Of a stretch of DNA of 64,000 nucleotides, positions 38,805 to 48,587 are shown one piece after another. The position numbers and the translations under genes were made by a program. Each line of letters begins with the position of its first letter. The stretch's first letter is position 1. The notes below the pieces were generated by a model, which did not search any database, was not told the origin of the DNA, and was given only the letters and a program-made list of their open reading frames with translations. Source of the stretch: a virus; the IMG/VR virus record IMGVR_UViG_3300045120_000051, positions 1 to 64,000 of that record. One strand, given 5' to 3'.

Positions 38805-39383
38805 ATGGCCAATTTACAATCGGCGTTCGGCTTCAGACATATCGGGTTTCTGTCCGGCTACGCTCCGGACTATCAGCAGCAAACCCGCCTCATCCAATCG
38901 ACCAACACGACGAAGATATTCAATGGCGATCCGGTCGTTAAATCCGGCGCCACGAATTACATCGTGCAGGGGTCCAGCACCACGATCCTGGAGGGCATCT
39001 TTGTCGGATGCACCTATCAGGCGACGGGTGGCTCGACTACGTGGTCGCCGTATTGGGTGGGCGCGGCAGCGGCCGATGCTATCGGATACCTGATCAACGC
39101 GCCGGGTGCGCTGTTCCTGGCCGCCGCGCTCAATACCGCCATCGTGACCGCGAACATCGGCGCCAACATCGGCTATAACATTGGCACCGGATCGACGGTC
39201 GGCGGTGGGTTCTCTGGCGCCACGCTGGACCAGAGCACGATCAACACCACCAACACCCTGCCGTTCCAGATTGTCAGCCTTTACCAGGGCATCGGCAACG
39301 GCTCAGATCCTCTCACGGCCTACAACTGGGCTGTCGTTACCTTCAATAACCAGAGGTTCAGAACTCTGACCGGCGTCGCGTAA
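38805..39383 (+). CDS. Head-associated structural protein
   Basis: The product has 192 residues, Gly/Thr/Ala-rich and strand-rich (HIGFLSGYAPDYQQQTRLIQ, then STNTTKIFNGDPVV), with features of phage head decoration or stabilising proteins. It precedes the capsid gene. ATG 38805 is preceded by GGAG at some distance. Assignment is by position and composition. Confidence 0.6.
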   Translation: MANLQSAFGFRHIGFLSGYAPDYQQQTRLIQSTNTTKIFNGDPVVKSGATNYIVQGSSTTILEGIFVGCTYQATGGSTTWSPYWVGAAAADAIGYLINAPGALFLAAALNTAIVTANIGANIGYNIGTGSTVGGGFSGATLDQSTINTTNTLPFQIVSLYQGIGNGSDPLTAYNWAVVTFNNQRFRTLTGVA

Positions 39384-39422
39384 GCGGCTGGCCGTCCCGT
39401 CGCACTAGCTTAGGGGCCATCA

Positions 39423-40337
39423 ATGCCCGTCGCCCTCGCAAATATCCGCAGCGAATTGTTGCCCGGCCTGTTCGACGTGCGTGGGTCATACGACATGATC
39501 CCGCGACAGTGGGACAAGGTGTTCACCACCCACAAGTCGGAAATGGCCGTCGAGCGTTCGACGCAGATGGCCTTTGTGGCGTTGCCGTTCCTGAAAGATG
39601 AAGGGGCCGCCACGCAATTCGATAACAATGCTGGCGAACGCTTCACCTGGGCCTTCACGCACATCGAAGTTGCCTTGGGGTACGCGATCACGAGAAAAGC
39701 GATTGACGATAACCTCTACAAGGCACAGTTCAATCCGACAAACCTGAAGCTCCAGGAAGCCTTTGCGCAGTTCAAGGAAATCCAGTCCGCGAACATCCTG
39801 AACCTCGGGACTACCTACAACTCAGCACAGATCGGAGATGGCGTTGCGCTGTTCTCGACGGCGCATCCCTACGACGGCGGCACATGGGCCAACACGTCGT
39901 CCGTGCCGAAGTCGCTGAACGAATCCTCGATGCTGGCCAACATGACGAACGTCCGCACGCAGTTCGTCAACGAACGCGGCCTGCGTATTTTGTCCAGGGC
40001 GCGTCGGCTTGTCGTGCCGCCCAATCTCGAACAAGTCGCAATCCGCCTCACCAAGACGGAGTTGCGCCCTGGCACCGCAGACAACGACGTGAACGCCATC
40101 CTCACCCTCTCCGGTGGGCTGCCCGAAGGCTTCATCGTCATGGACTTCCTGACCTCGAACTTCGCGTGGTTCTTGACCACGAATATCGAGGGATTGATTC
40201 ACATGCTCCGCATCCCGTATGAGAGCGATATGTGGGTCGATAATGTCACGGACAACTTGCTTGTAAAGGCTTACGAACGCTACAGTTTTGGCGATAACGA
40301 TCCTCGGGCCGCGTGGGGCGAGTTTCCCACGAGTTGA
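39423..40337 (+). CDS. Major capsid protein (HK97-like)
   Basis: The product has 304 residues. DMIPRQWDKVFTTHKSEMAV, GERFTWAFTHIEVALGYAIT, KEIQSANILNLGTTYNSAQI, ALFSTAHPY and YERYSFGDNDPRAAWG match Mu-like and related HK97-fold capsid proteins. It is likely the most abundant virion protein. AGGGG lies upstream. Confidence 0.85.
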   Translation: MPVALANIRSELLPGLFDVRGSYDMIPRQWDKVFTTHKSEMAVERSTQMAFVALPFLKDEGAATQFDNNAGERFTWAFTHIEVALGYAITRKAIDDNLYKAQFNPTNLKLQEAFAQFKEIQSANILNLGTTYNSAQIGDGVALFSTAHPYDGGTWANTSSVPKSLNESSMLANMTNVRTQFVNERGLRILSRARRLVVPPNLEQVAIRLTKTELRPGTADNDVNAILTLSGGLPEGFIVMDFLTSNFAWFLTTNIEGLIHMLRIPYESDMWVDNVTDNLLVKAYERYSFGDNDPRAAWGEFPTS

Positions 40338-40347
40338 CGTGTATTTG

Positions 40348-40377
40348 TTGACATTCACCCCGACAGAGGGAGATAAA
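40348..40377 (+). promoter_or_regulatory. Promoter candidate for HNH gene
   Basis: TTGACA (40348-40353), 18-base spacer, GATAAA (40372-40377). It would give the HNH gene its own transcript, as is common for homing genes. Confidence 0.4.
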
Positions 40378-40406
40378 AGACAGGTAGCAACAAAGGGAGT
40401 TTCCCA

Positions 40407-40931
40407 ATGCTTGATAACCTGTCTGCTGCCCATGTTCGCGCTATCTTCTCGTATGACCCACAAGAGGGGCTTTTGCGGTGGAGAAATGATTGCGGGATGG
40501 GAAACCGAATACCGGCCGGGTCAGTGGCAGGGACGCTTAATAAGGAAGGATATAGGTACGTTATCGTTGATGGTAGGCACTACCGAGCGGCACGGGTAAT
40601 CTGGCTCTGGATGACAGGGAAATGGCCCCTCGGACAAGTGGATCACAAGGATAGAGGTACCTCGAACGACAAATGGGAAAACTTGAGAGAGGCTACTGGC
40701 TCCCAAAACAAGGCCAATAGCCGGAAGTACCGAAACAAGAGTTGCTCTCTAAAGGGCGTGCAGGCAGTGCAGAAGCGTCATTCCATCCGATACCGCGCAG
40801 TCGTCACGAAGGACGGCGTGCGGCGAAGTATCGGAAACTTTGGAACGCCGGAAGAGGCGCACGCTGCATACGTGAAGGCCGCGCAGGAATTGCACGGCGA
40901 ATACGCTAGCGCGGGCACGGAGAACGGTTAG
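40407..40931 (+). CDS. HNH endonuclease with AP2-like C-terminus
   Basis: The product has 174 residues. The HNH part (RVIWLWMTGKWPLGQVDHKD, NLREATGSQNKANSR) has the VDHKD and N...N residues. The C-terminal SLKGVQAVQKRHSIRYRAVV with IGNFGTPEEAHAAYVKAAQE is an AP2-like DNA-binding domain. It is a freestanding homing-type nuclease inserted between the capsid gene and the next structural gene. Confidence 0.85.
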   Translation: MLDNLSAAHVRAIFSYDPQEGLLRWRNDCGMGNRIPAGSVAGTLNKEGYRYVIVDGRHYRAARVIWLWMTGKWPLGQVDHKDRGTSNDKWENLREATGSQNKANSRKYRNKSCSLKGVQAVQKRHSIRYRAVVTKDGVRRSIGNFGTPEEAHAAYVKAAQELHGEYASAGTENG

Positions 40932-42194
40932 ATGGCTGACAGCAATTTCCGCGGCCCGGTCACCTCCATGGGTCCGATGGAGAACTCTCCCGCGCAAGTC
41001 GAGATCTTCGACGGGCCGAGTGGGCTCTATCAGGGCAATGCGCTGCTTGATCCCCGTCAGGTTCCGTTCCCGAAGGATGGCACGACGCAGGGCCGGGTGG
41101 CGGCGTTCTTCAACTCGCCGCAGATCATCCTGGTTGACGCTATTCCGTCTGCGCTTTCGACCACTTCGATTGCGGCGGCGGCGAATGTGACTTCTGGCAC
41201 GGCGATGACGTTGGCGACCACGGCTCCGGGTGGTGCTGCGGGTGTGCCGTCGATTGCATCCGGTGTTCCGATCATTCCGTTCGGTAGTGGGACTGTCACC
41301 ACGGCGGCCTTGGCCTTGGATTTTGGTTTCACGACCGGCACGACTGCGGCGGCCAGTTCGACGGTGGCGGTGGTTGACAACAGCCAGTTTACGCTTGGCC
41401 AATGGGTTTGCATTGGCGGGGCGGGAAATTCCGCCAAGACGGCGGCGTTGCTCACGCAGGTTCAGTCGATCAGCACGACCAACACCACGACCATCACGGT
41501 GCTTCCGGCGCCGGCTGGTACGCTGTCCAATGCGCCCATCGGTGGGGCCAATCTGTGGTCCACGTTCTACCCGCCGAGCACGCAATTCGGCCCGCAGTCT
41601 CCGTCTGCCACGGCTCATAGCCCGAATATCGCGGCGGGGCTGTTGCGGCTGCACAATCCGCGCGAGGCCCTGGCCCGCGTGGTGTCGATCTCCAATGCGG
41701 TGAGCGCGTCGGGCGGCACCTTCACTGTGGCTGGATGGGACATCTATCGCCAACCGATGACCGAGACTATCACCGCGTCTCTGACGACCGCGGCGACGGT
41801 GTACGGCAAGAAGGCGTTCAAATACATCGGCTCGATCACGCCAAACTTCACCGATGCTCACAACTACGCGGTGGGGGTAGGCGACACCTTCGGCTTCTCG
41901 CTTCGCATCGATGAATGGGAAAATGCTCGTTTCTACTACGGTGGCGGCCTCATGGTAATCTCTACCGGCGTCATTGCGGCGGTCACTACAAATCCGGCCA
42001 CGGCGACTACGGGCGACGTTCGCGGGACCATCCAGGTTTCGTCCAGTGGAAACGCGACGGCGATTGCCTCGCCACTTGCGGCGGCCACGGATGGTGTCAA
42101 GCGATTGGCGATTATCGCTTCTGCGCCATTCCAGAATGTCACGTATGCGAACCCCAACAACTACGCGCCACTCTTTGGCGTCACTCAGGTCTGA
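40932..42194 (+). CDS. Structural protein (head/tail, Ala/Thr-rich)
   Basis: The product has 420 residues, rich in Ala, Thr, Ser and Gly with many beta strands (TTAPGGAAGVPSIASG, SGGTFTVAGWDIYRQPMTET). It looks like a virion surface or decoration protein. It directly follows the HNH gene and its true neighbour is the capsid. Function not certain. Confidence 0.6.
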   Translation: MADSNFRGPVTSMGPMENSPAQVEIFDGPSGLYQGNALLDPRQVPFPKDGTTQGRVAAFFNSPQIILVDAIPSALSTTSIAAAANVTSGTAMTLATTAPGGAAGVPSIASGVPIIPFGSGTVTTAALALDFGFTTGTTAAASSTVAVVDNSQFTLGQWVCIGGAGNSAKTAALLTQVQSISTTNTTTITVLPAPAGTLSNAPIGGANLWSTFYPPSTQFGPQSPSATAHSPNIAAGLLRLHNPREALARVVSISNAVSASGGTFTVAGWDIYRQPMTETITASLTTAATVYGKKAFKYIGSITPNFTDAHNYAVGVGDTFGFSLRIDEWENARFYYGGGLMVISTGVIAAVTTNPATATTGDVRGTIQVSSSGNATAIASPLAAATDGVKRLAIIASAPFQNVTYANPNNYAPLFGVTQV

Positions 42195-42207
42195 TAGGAG
42201 ACTGACG

Positions 42208-42486
42208 ATGAAGGGCAAGACGATCAAGCGCGCGAGCGGCGGCCGGATGCCCGACGTTGTCTCCGGGAACCCGAATGTTTTGAAAGAGGCCAAGGAACGC
42301 AAGAAGGGCGGTCGCGTGGCTGCTCCTACGAAGGTCGTTGGCCTTATGACAGGTGGGGCGGTGAAGCCTCGCATGGACCGTCCCGGCCGCAAGCGTGGCG
42401 GGGCTGTAGGAGCCAACAAGACCCCACTGAGCACGGCGCACAAGGCCACGTCGGCCGGTGAGCGGATGGGCGGCGAGCCGGACTAG
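42208..42486 (+). CDS. Basic GGxV-motif protein
   Basis: The product has 92 residues, highly basic and disordered with GG motifs (RASGGRMPD, KKGGRVAAP, MTGGAVKP, KRGGAVGA). TAGGAG SD upstream. Probably a virion-linked or DNA-condensing protein. It shares the GGxV motif with three large virion proteins. Confidence 0.6.
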   Translation: MKGKTIKRASGGRMPDVVSGNPNVLKEAKERKKGGRVAAPTKVVGLMTGGAVKPRMDRPGRKRGGAVGANKTPLSTAHKATSAGERMGGEPD

Positions 42487-42566
42487 GCTTGCTAATACAA
42501 GACTGACCCCTCGAGCGAAGGGCGACTTAGGCGGTTTTGGGCCGTTCCGCCCTTAAAGGACCGCCA

Positions 42567-43196
42567 ATGGCGCTACCAATCATATTCTCCCAGGTTCTGG
42601 GTGCGTCGAGTGCTACTGCGGTTGTCAACGCGCAGGGCACCACGGCTGCATTGACGGCATTCACCCTCGCGACGACCATCCTGGATGTCCAGCGCAGGCT
42701 CCTGCTGACGTTCACCGGGAACGAAAGCTCGAACACGTTCCGGGTGGTTGGGACCAATGCTGCCGGCAATACGATCCGAGAGACGCTGACCGGGACGAAC
42801 GCCACCACGGCGCAATCAAATCTGGACTTTAAGACGATCACCAGCATCACGCCGGTCAGTGCCACCGTGGGGACGACCTCGGCGGGGACCAATGGTGTTG
42901 GGTCTAGTCTGTGGCAAATCGTCAACTGGAACGCCGACCCATCAGATATTGGGTTTGGGGTGGAGCTTCGTAGCGGGGCGGCGAACTACACCGTCCAGTA
43001 CACCTACGATGACCCCAACAATCTGCTAACCGGATTGGTCTACCCGACCCCATTCAATCATTCGGTTGTCGCCGCCCAAACGACGACACTGGATGGTGTT
43101 TTTGCCTTCCCCGTCGTTGCGATCCGTCTTTTGACCAATTCCGGCACTGGGACTCTGTGGTTCCGGATGCTTCAGGCAGGACTAGGAAGCCCATGA
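42567..43196 (+). CDS. Structural protein
   Basis: The product has 209 residues, strand-rich with Thr/Ala repeats (IFSQVLGASSATAVVNAQGT, RLLTNSGTGTLWFRMLQAG). Probably a virion head or tail protein. Its stop overlaps the next start. The gap 42487-42566 holds only a weak GGCGG/CCGCC hairpin. Confidence 0.6.
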   Translation: MALPIIFSQVLGASSATAVVNAQGTTAALTAFTLATTILDVQRRLLLTFTGNESSNTFRVVGTNAAGNTIRETLTGTNATTAQSNLDFKTITSITPVSATVGTTSAGTNGVGSSLWQIVNWNADPSDIGFGVELRSGAANYTVQYTYDDPNNLLTGLVYPTPFNHSVVAAQTTTLDGVFAFPVVAIRLLTNSGTGTLWFRMLQAGLGSP

Positions 43197-44320
43197 TGAC
43201 CCCCAATCGCCATAGGATGGCCGTGCGTGCGGTTTTAGCGACGGTGGGCATCGTTGCCGCCATGGCGGCCATAACGCATCCCTGGAAGGCTCTGAGCCAG
43301 AGCGCGCAGCCTGTCATTCCGTTGATCAATGGAACTCCGGGTGGCACTTCTGGAAATCCCGTCAATGTCACTGGGTCGTTCTCATCGACAACGACCGGCT
43401 TTCCCACGACGCAAACGACCGGCACGCCGATCTCCGTCACCACGGGCGGCGTCACCGGCACGCTTCCATCTGGTGCGGTGGTTGTCGCCACCAACGTCGG
43501 AACCACGAACCTCGCCTATTGCAAGTTAGGCGCGTCTGCGACGACGAGCGATCAGGCAATTGCGCCTAATGGCGGCTGGTTTGCCTTTACGGTTGGTGCC
43601 TCGACGCAGTTGACATGCATCACCTCCACGAGCACGACGACTGTGAATATGGTCGGCGGTTCAGGGCTTCCGACAGGCACAGGCGGCGGCGGCGGCGGAA
43701 GTACTTCCAATTCGACTGGCGCCATTCAAAACGTAGCGGCTGCCACGAATATCCTCGATGCCCTCGGCGTCTGCCAATACCTCGCAACGCCACCAACAAT
43801 CACGGATACGCGGTATCAACAGTGTTTGATGGACGTGAATGGCAATGTAAAGGTTAGCGTTACAAATGTTAATGCAAACGGCCAAGCTACAATGGCGAAC
43901 TCGTCGCCAGTGGTTATTGCGAGTAACCAATCCACACTTAATGTCAATGTAACAAACGCTACCACTCCTGGGCAAGTTACGCCTGCAAATTCTTTGCCGG
44001 TCGTGCAAGCTGGTCTTCTGTATCAGGTCGTGGCTGCTGGTGCGACGGCAACGGCCTTGGTCGGGGCCGGTTCTGGAGCGACAGGGGATTATCTGTCACA
44101 TTGTGTAATTCAAGCGGCCAGTACGACTCCTGGCGTTGTTACGGTGTTTGATAATACAAATACCGGGGCTAACAATGTAATAGATTTCCCTGGCGGGGCA
44201 TCTAGTGTGTCTAATCTTGTGCCAATTTCTTATCCGGTAGGTGCATTTAGTAAGAATGGCCCCTGGAAGGTGACAACTGGCTCGAACGTGTCGGTACGAT
44301 GCTTTGGGAACTTTTCGTGA
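43193..44320 (+). CDS. Putative tail/receptor protein with signal-like N-terminus
   Basis: The product has 375 residues. An N-terminal hydrophobic segment (MAVRAVLATVGIVAAMAAIT) resembles a signal peptide. The rest is low-complexity Thr/Gly/Ser/Asn-rich beta structure (IQNVAAATNILDALGVCQYL in the middle). ATGA overlap with the upstream gene. Probably a fibre or spike component. Confidence 0.6.
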   Translation: MMTPNRHRMAVRAVLATVGIVAAMAAITHPWKALSQSAQPVIPLINGTPGGTSGNPVNVTGSFSSTTTGFPTTQTTGTPISVTTGGVTGTLPSGAVVVATNVGTTNLAYCKLGASATTSDQAIAPNGGWFAFTVGASTQLTCITSTSTTTVNMVGGSGLPTGTGGGGGGSTSNSTGAIQNVAAATNILDALGVCQYLATPPTITDTRYQQCLMDVNGNVKVSVTNVNANGQATMANSSPVVIASNQSTLNVNVTNATTPGQVTPANSLPVVQAGLLYQVVAAGATATALVGAGSGATGDYLSHCVIQAASTTPGVVTVFDNTNTGANNVIDFPGGASSVSNLVPISYPVGAFSKNGPWKVTTGSNVSVRCFGNFS

Positions 44321-44481
44321 TGCGAGTTGCGATCATCGTGGCGGTGCTTTTGACAGCCACTGCATCTCCGGCTGGCTTCTCGATGCTGCAAGTCATAGCT
44401 CCTCCTGCGGGATTTCTTTATGGTGACAGCGGCTCTGATTTTTTATTAGATGACGGAGCGGGAAAGTTGGTCGCGGAATGA
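44320..44481 (+). CDS. 53-aa exported peptide
   Basis: The product (MRVAIIVAVLLTATASPAGF start) has a clear signal-like N-terminus and an acidic tail (GFLYGDSGSDFLLDDGAGKL). TGATG overlap with the upstream gene. Confidence 0.5.
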   Translation: MRVAIIVAVLLTATASPAGFSMLQVIAPPAGFLYGDSGSDFLLDDGAGKLVAE

Positions 44482-45290
44482 ACCCCTTACCTCGTATCAT
44501 TGTAATTTGCTGGGCCTTTGTGATTGCTGGGATGCTATGCCTAGCACAGGCGCAGTCAATTGGGGGATTCCCTCCGGGAGTGTTTAATAACCGTGCAGCA
44601 TTGGATGCTGTGGGAGCACCTCCATCAGGCAGCGGATTTAGTGCTCACGGCACGAGCAATGATTTAAGTACCACTTCGATTACAAACGACACTGTAACTG
44701 GCAATACTACGAATTGGGGAACGGCACGAGGGACGCAAAGTCAAAATTCTGGTCTGCATTATTTTGAAGTCAAGATGCTTACCGCTTCTCCCGCTGGCTT
44801 GATGCTTGTCGGTGTGATGGATAATGCAACGGCAACTGGTGCCGGGATGGTTGATTTGGCTGGGAATTTTGCAAATGGTGTGGGGATTGTTCCGGCTAAT
44901 GGTTTAGCTCTTAACACTGGCACAGGGTATGGATCAGTCTCTATTTCCAGTTGGACATTGGCCGATGGCAATACGATGGGGGTTGCAATCGATCTAACAA
45001 ATGGTTTTGGCTACATATCAAGCAATAATAGTGGATCTTGTGTTTATCTAAACAGCGGTGTCCCAACATCTGGCGGCACGGGAACGGGGCATGTATTTAC
45101 GTTTTCCGGCTCCCTAACAGTGTTTCCAGTGGTGACAACAAACGGTATTGGAAGTGGCCAGGGGCAGTTTCAGTTGATTACGACAAACGCAGCTTTTGCG
45201 TGTGCCATGCCAAGCGGCTATTCTGAATGGGGCTTCTTGCTTGATCCTGCAAATGACAATCTCCCGATGTGGCTCGAACAGACGGCCTAG
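44478..45290 (+). CDS. SPRY-like exported protein
   Basis: The product has 270 residues: signal-like N-terminus (IIVICWAFVIAGMLCLAQAQ), then a domain with HYFEVKMLTASPAGLMLVGV and WTLADGNTMGVAIDLTNGFG that looks like SPRY/B30.2, a binding fold. It ends ANDNLPMWLEQTA, the same C-terminal motif as the next gene. Probably part of the receptor-binding set. Confidence 0.65.
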   Translation: MNPLPRIIVICWAFVIAGMLCLAQAQSIGGFPPGVFNNRAALDAVGAPPSGSGFSAHGTSNDLSTTSITNDTVTGNTTNWGTARGTQSQNSGLHYFEVKMLTASPAGLMLVGVMDNATATGAGMVDLAGNFANGVGIVPANGLALNTGTGYGSVSISSWTLADGNTMGVAIDLTNGFGYISSNNSGSCVYLNSGVPTSGGTGTGHVFTFSGSLTVFPVVTTNGIGSGQGQFQLITTNAAFACAMPSGYSEWGFLLDPANDNLPMWLEQTA

Positions 45291-45294
45291 AACA

Positions 45295-46614
45295 ATGATA
45301 GCTCGGTTAGTGCATGTCCTTTTAATCGTTGCGGCAGCATTGTCGATTGGCAATTCAAGCCAAGCGCAATTCTGGATTGGTCAACTAACTAGCGGGTCTG
45401 TGCCGGTCTACGACGGCATCGGCTCGACGCGCTCCGTTGCTCCGGGGGGTGGGTTATTAAGTACGTTTAAGCAAATGATGGCGCGTTCTGGCCACTATGC
45501 CCGCAGTGGCCTTAGCCAGATAAAAATTATCAGTTACAATTTTGTCCTGAATGCAGGAGTGGAATCTGCTCCCGGATCGACCGCGACTGTCACGGCGAGT
45601 ATCGAATATCCGCAAGGCACATGCACTAGAATTACATGGAACAGCGGCTCTACCAGTGTCACGGTGCCAGATGGAGGTCTGTCAACCTCTGATTATATCA
45701 CCTTGGCTATTCCCGATGGCAGTCTCTATTGGATACGCCAGTATTTCACGAGCACTGCGGGCGTGGTTGCGACAGTAAGCTACTACAACGATCCAACACA
45801 TCTGGGTGATGCGCTCAATGCTGGTGCCTCTGGCATATCCGATCAGACGATGAGTTGCGATGCGGTAACAAACGTATTCGACAATTTGATGTACGCGCCG
45901 ATTGCAATCATCTCTCCGATACAGGTACCTTCTGTCTGCCTATTGGGCGATAGCATTGAATACGGGGTGAATGGCGATACCAACATTACGAGTGGCGACC
46001 ACGGCATTCTTGCTCCGTCCATAGGGCCATCGTTTGGCTATTCGAGCATGGGGCAGTCTGGAGAGACCGCCGGTAATTTCGTCGCAAGTCACACCAATCG
46101 AGCCGCGATTCTACCATATTGCTCTCACGTCATTGTCGAGTATGGCGTCAACGACTTAGCGGCAGGGCAGACCGCAGCGCAGCTAGAAGCTAACCTGACT
46201 ACGATTTATGGGCTGGCTGCGGGCAAGACAATTTTCCAAACAACGATAACGCCAGAAAGCACGTCTAGCGACAGTTGGGCGACGGTGATGAACCAAACGG
46301 CGGCAGCGTGGGATGCCGCGCGGGTGACTTTTAATACCGCGCTCCGTAATAGCACATTTGGCCCTAACGGCGGCATGTTCGACACTGAGGCTGTTATCGA
46401 AAGTTCGTTGAACAGCGGCAAGTGGAAAGCCGGTGGCGCGTGTACACCTTGGACGGGCGATGGCGTACATCCCCTCCAATGTGCTTTTAATGAAGTGCAG
46501 TCGTCGGGTGCAATCGATACAAGTAGGATACATCTTCCCTACTTGCTTCGACGCGACGTGCTGCCAAATGCAGCAAATGACAACAGGCCAATGTGGGTGG
46601 AGCTAGCTGCATAA
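45295..46614 (+). CDS. SGNH/GDSL hydrolase tail protein
   Basis: The product has 439 residues: signal-like N-terminus, a beta domain, then an SGNH hydrolase with VCLLGDSIEYG (GDS at about 218-220), EYGVNDLA (GxND at about 284-287) and DGVHPL (Asp-x-x-His at about 388-391). It would deacylate host surface polysaccharide. It ends ANDNRPMWVELAA, matching the C-terminus of the gene before. Confidence 0.8.
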   Translation: MIARLVHVLLIVAAALSIGNSSQAQFWIGQLTSGSVPVYDGIGSTRSVAPGGGLLSTFKQMMARSGHYARSGLSQIKIISYNFVLNAGVESAPGSTATVTASIEYPQGTCTRITWNSGSTSVTVPDGGLSTSDYITLAIPDGSLYWIRQYFTSTAGVVATVSYYNDPTHLGDALNAGASGISDQTMSCDAVTNVFDNLMYAPIAIISPIQVPSVCLLGDSIEYGVNGDTNITSGDHGILAPSIGPSFGYSSMGQSGETAGNFVASHTNRAAILPYCSHVIVEYGVNDLAAGQTAAQLEANLTTIYGLAAGKTIFQTTITPESTSSDSWATVMNQTAAAWDAARVTFNTALRNSTFGPNGGMFDTEAVIESSLNSGKWKAGGACTPWTGDGVHPLQCAFNEVQSSGAIDTSRIHLPYLLRRDVLPNAANDNRPMWVELAA

Positions 46615-48587
46615 TGGACGCAAATAGACGTTTAGCTCTTCTTGGAGTTAGTGCGGCAGCATTGCTCGCGTCTTCGCAAGCTCGCGCCGACACGGCCTTC
46701 ACCTCTTTTGCCTTTCTGGCGACAGGAGGGACGCGCACCAGAACTGATCCTGATCGATGGGGTGACGTTACTAACGTCATGGATTTTACAGGCATCGATC
46801 CCACTGGGGTGGGCGACAGCACGGCTGCTATTCAAGCCGCGATAGATTATGCCGCCACTCAATCGGTTGTGCCACATGGAGGCGCCGTCTTTTTCCCTCC
46901 TGGGACCTACAAGGTATCTGCCCCGTTGATCAACGACAATGCCGCAACGCAGGTGCGGCTACTTGGGGCAAATCGGGCATCGTCGTACATTTTCGGAACA
47001 GTTGATGGATATATTATTGATCAGAGTTCAAACAACGCTGGCATTATTTATGCAGTTGAGCACTTGCATATCTACAATGCTCAATTGTCTGGTGGTATCG
47101 ATTTTTCGGTTGGGGCTATCCGATTTAACGGCCTGAGTAATGGGTTAATTGCCAATTGTCTAATATCGGGATGGAACGGGATCGCATCGTATGCCAGCGG
47201 CTTCCACATCACGATAATGAACTGCGATTTTTCTGGTCCTAATGGTGGTCAAATTGGCAGCGTAGGTTGCTTTTCGTCACAGGGGACTGTGATTTCGTGT
47301 AGCGCGACGGGGTGCTACATTGGATTTGTTTTGACAAATGGGGTTACGATCACTGGGAGTAGAAACGAAACCTGTTCTATTGGCGTTCTTGCTGGCATGG
47401 GTGTCCCATATGGTTCGTTGACTCCATTTGCCGATAATAGCGAAGGGGTTGTCACGCCGGTCCCCATTAGTGCTATCTCATGGTCCAGCGGCTCCGGCGG
47501 CGTGGCAACAGTGACTAGCAGCGTCTCGTTGACGACCATAGGATGGACGAGCGGCACCAAAACGATTCAAGTCATGGACGCGGGCGCTCCGTTGTTTGCC
47601 ACTGGCATCAACACCGATCTTTATTGGTTGCCGTTCCAATTTGCCACTTATGTTGATGACACTCATTTCACCTATCCGCTACCACACGATCCAGGGGCTT
47701 ATTCTGGCAGCGGGGCATCGTTCCTTTTCTTCACGCAATTGGCTTGCCGGTTTGCAAGTGTGAGTGGGTATCAGACAGAGCGTTCAACGATTTCGTTCTT
47801 AGGGTTAAATATCAGCATTTCGTCAATCGAAAATTTTATTTGTACCGCGACCGTAGGACCAAATTTTCCGGGGGCGTCAGTTACCGGGAATGGGACGACG
47901 GCAACTGTAACAATGCCTGCTGAATATAATCTAGATCGCCTGGGGTGGATTACAAATTCCACCACACGGCCTCTGACTATTCAGGGTGGCATATTCTCAT
48001 TGAACGATGTGAAAGTGACCGGAACTCGCACCAGCAACACGACTTTCACGTACCTCTCGGCTGTTGTGGGTACGGAGGCGTCGGTTGATGTTAGTTTTAA
48101 TCCCCACAATGGATTTCGTCTTCAAGGTCCAAGCGTTTTGACAGTTCAGAGTTGTTTCAACAACATTGCTGACGCAAATTTCGATGGTACGTCAGGTGCC
48201 GGTGGTATTGATATGTACTGTGCTGGTAGCGACTTTAACCCGTATGTCACCTTTATTGATTGCCAGATGACTGGGACCTTGGGGGGTACGCTTGGATGGA
48301 TTATGCCAAAAGCAACCTCCAAGGCAAATGTTCAATATATCAATTGCGATAATCCAACCGGGTCAACCAATGATGCGGCTGGTAGCCAATCGGGAATGAA
48401 TTTTGCCGATCTTCCTGGGCAGTCTGGTGTGATAATGACAACTCCTATCGAGGGGATGACTTACGATATTGTTAACTGTAATGCCGCAACATTTCTAGCG
48501 ACGGCCGCTGGTGCTGGTACTGGCGCAACGGCACACAGGCGCGTGCGGTACAATGCGGCAACGCCAGCGTGGCAGGTCATTGGATGA
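46614..48587 (+). CDS. Pectate-lyase-like tail spike
   Basis: The product has 657 residues: N-terminal signal-like segment (RRLALLGVSAAALLASSQAR), then a right-handed beta-helix depolymerase start (NVMDFTGIDPTGVGDSTAAI, GGAVFFPPGTYKVSAPL) and many repeated strands. Such spikes cut capsule or O-antigen. TAATG overlap with the SGNH gene. The C-terminal third is Gly/Thr-rich. Confidence 0.8.
   Translation: MDANRRLALLGVSAAALLASSQARADTAFTSFAFLATGGTRTRTDPDRWGDVTNVMDFTGIDPTGVGDSTAAIQAAIDYAATQSVVPHGGAVFFPPGTYKVSAPLINDNAATQVRLLGANRASSYIFGTVDGYIIDQSSNNAGIIYAVEHLHIYNAQLSGGIDFSVGAIRFNGLSNGLIANCLISGWNGIASYASGFHITIMNCDFSGPNGGQIGSVGCFSSQGTVISCSATGCYIGFVLTNGVTITGSRNETCSIGVLAGMGVPYGSLTPFADNSEGVVTPVPISAISWSSGSGGVATVTSSVSLTTIGWTSGTKTIQVMDAGAPLFATGINTDLYWLPFQFATYVDDTHFTYPLPHDPGAYSGSGASFLFFTQLACRFASVSGYQTERSTISFLGLNISISSIENFICTATVGPNFPGASVTGNGTTATVTMPAEYNLDRLGWITNSTTRPLTIQGGIFSLNDVKVTGTRTSNTTFTYLSAVVGTEASVDVSFNPHNGFRLQGPSVLTVQSCFNNIADANFDGTSGAGGIDMYCAGSDFNPYVTFIDCQMTGTLGGTLGWIMPKATSKANVQYINCDNPTGSTNDAAGSQSGMNFADLPGQSGVIMTTPIEGMTYDIVNCNAATFLATAAGAGTGATAHRRVRYNAATPAWQVIG

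Noticed and set aside
40749-42449. 566-aa minus-strand ORF
   Set aside because: Arg-rich shadow of the structural gene at 40932 on the plus strand; no domain and no context.
42530-42566. Hairpin GGCGG/CCGCC as terminator
   Set aside because: No T-run and genes on both sides look co-transcribed.
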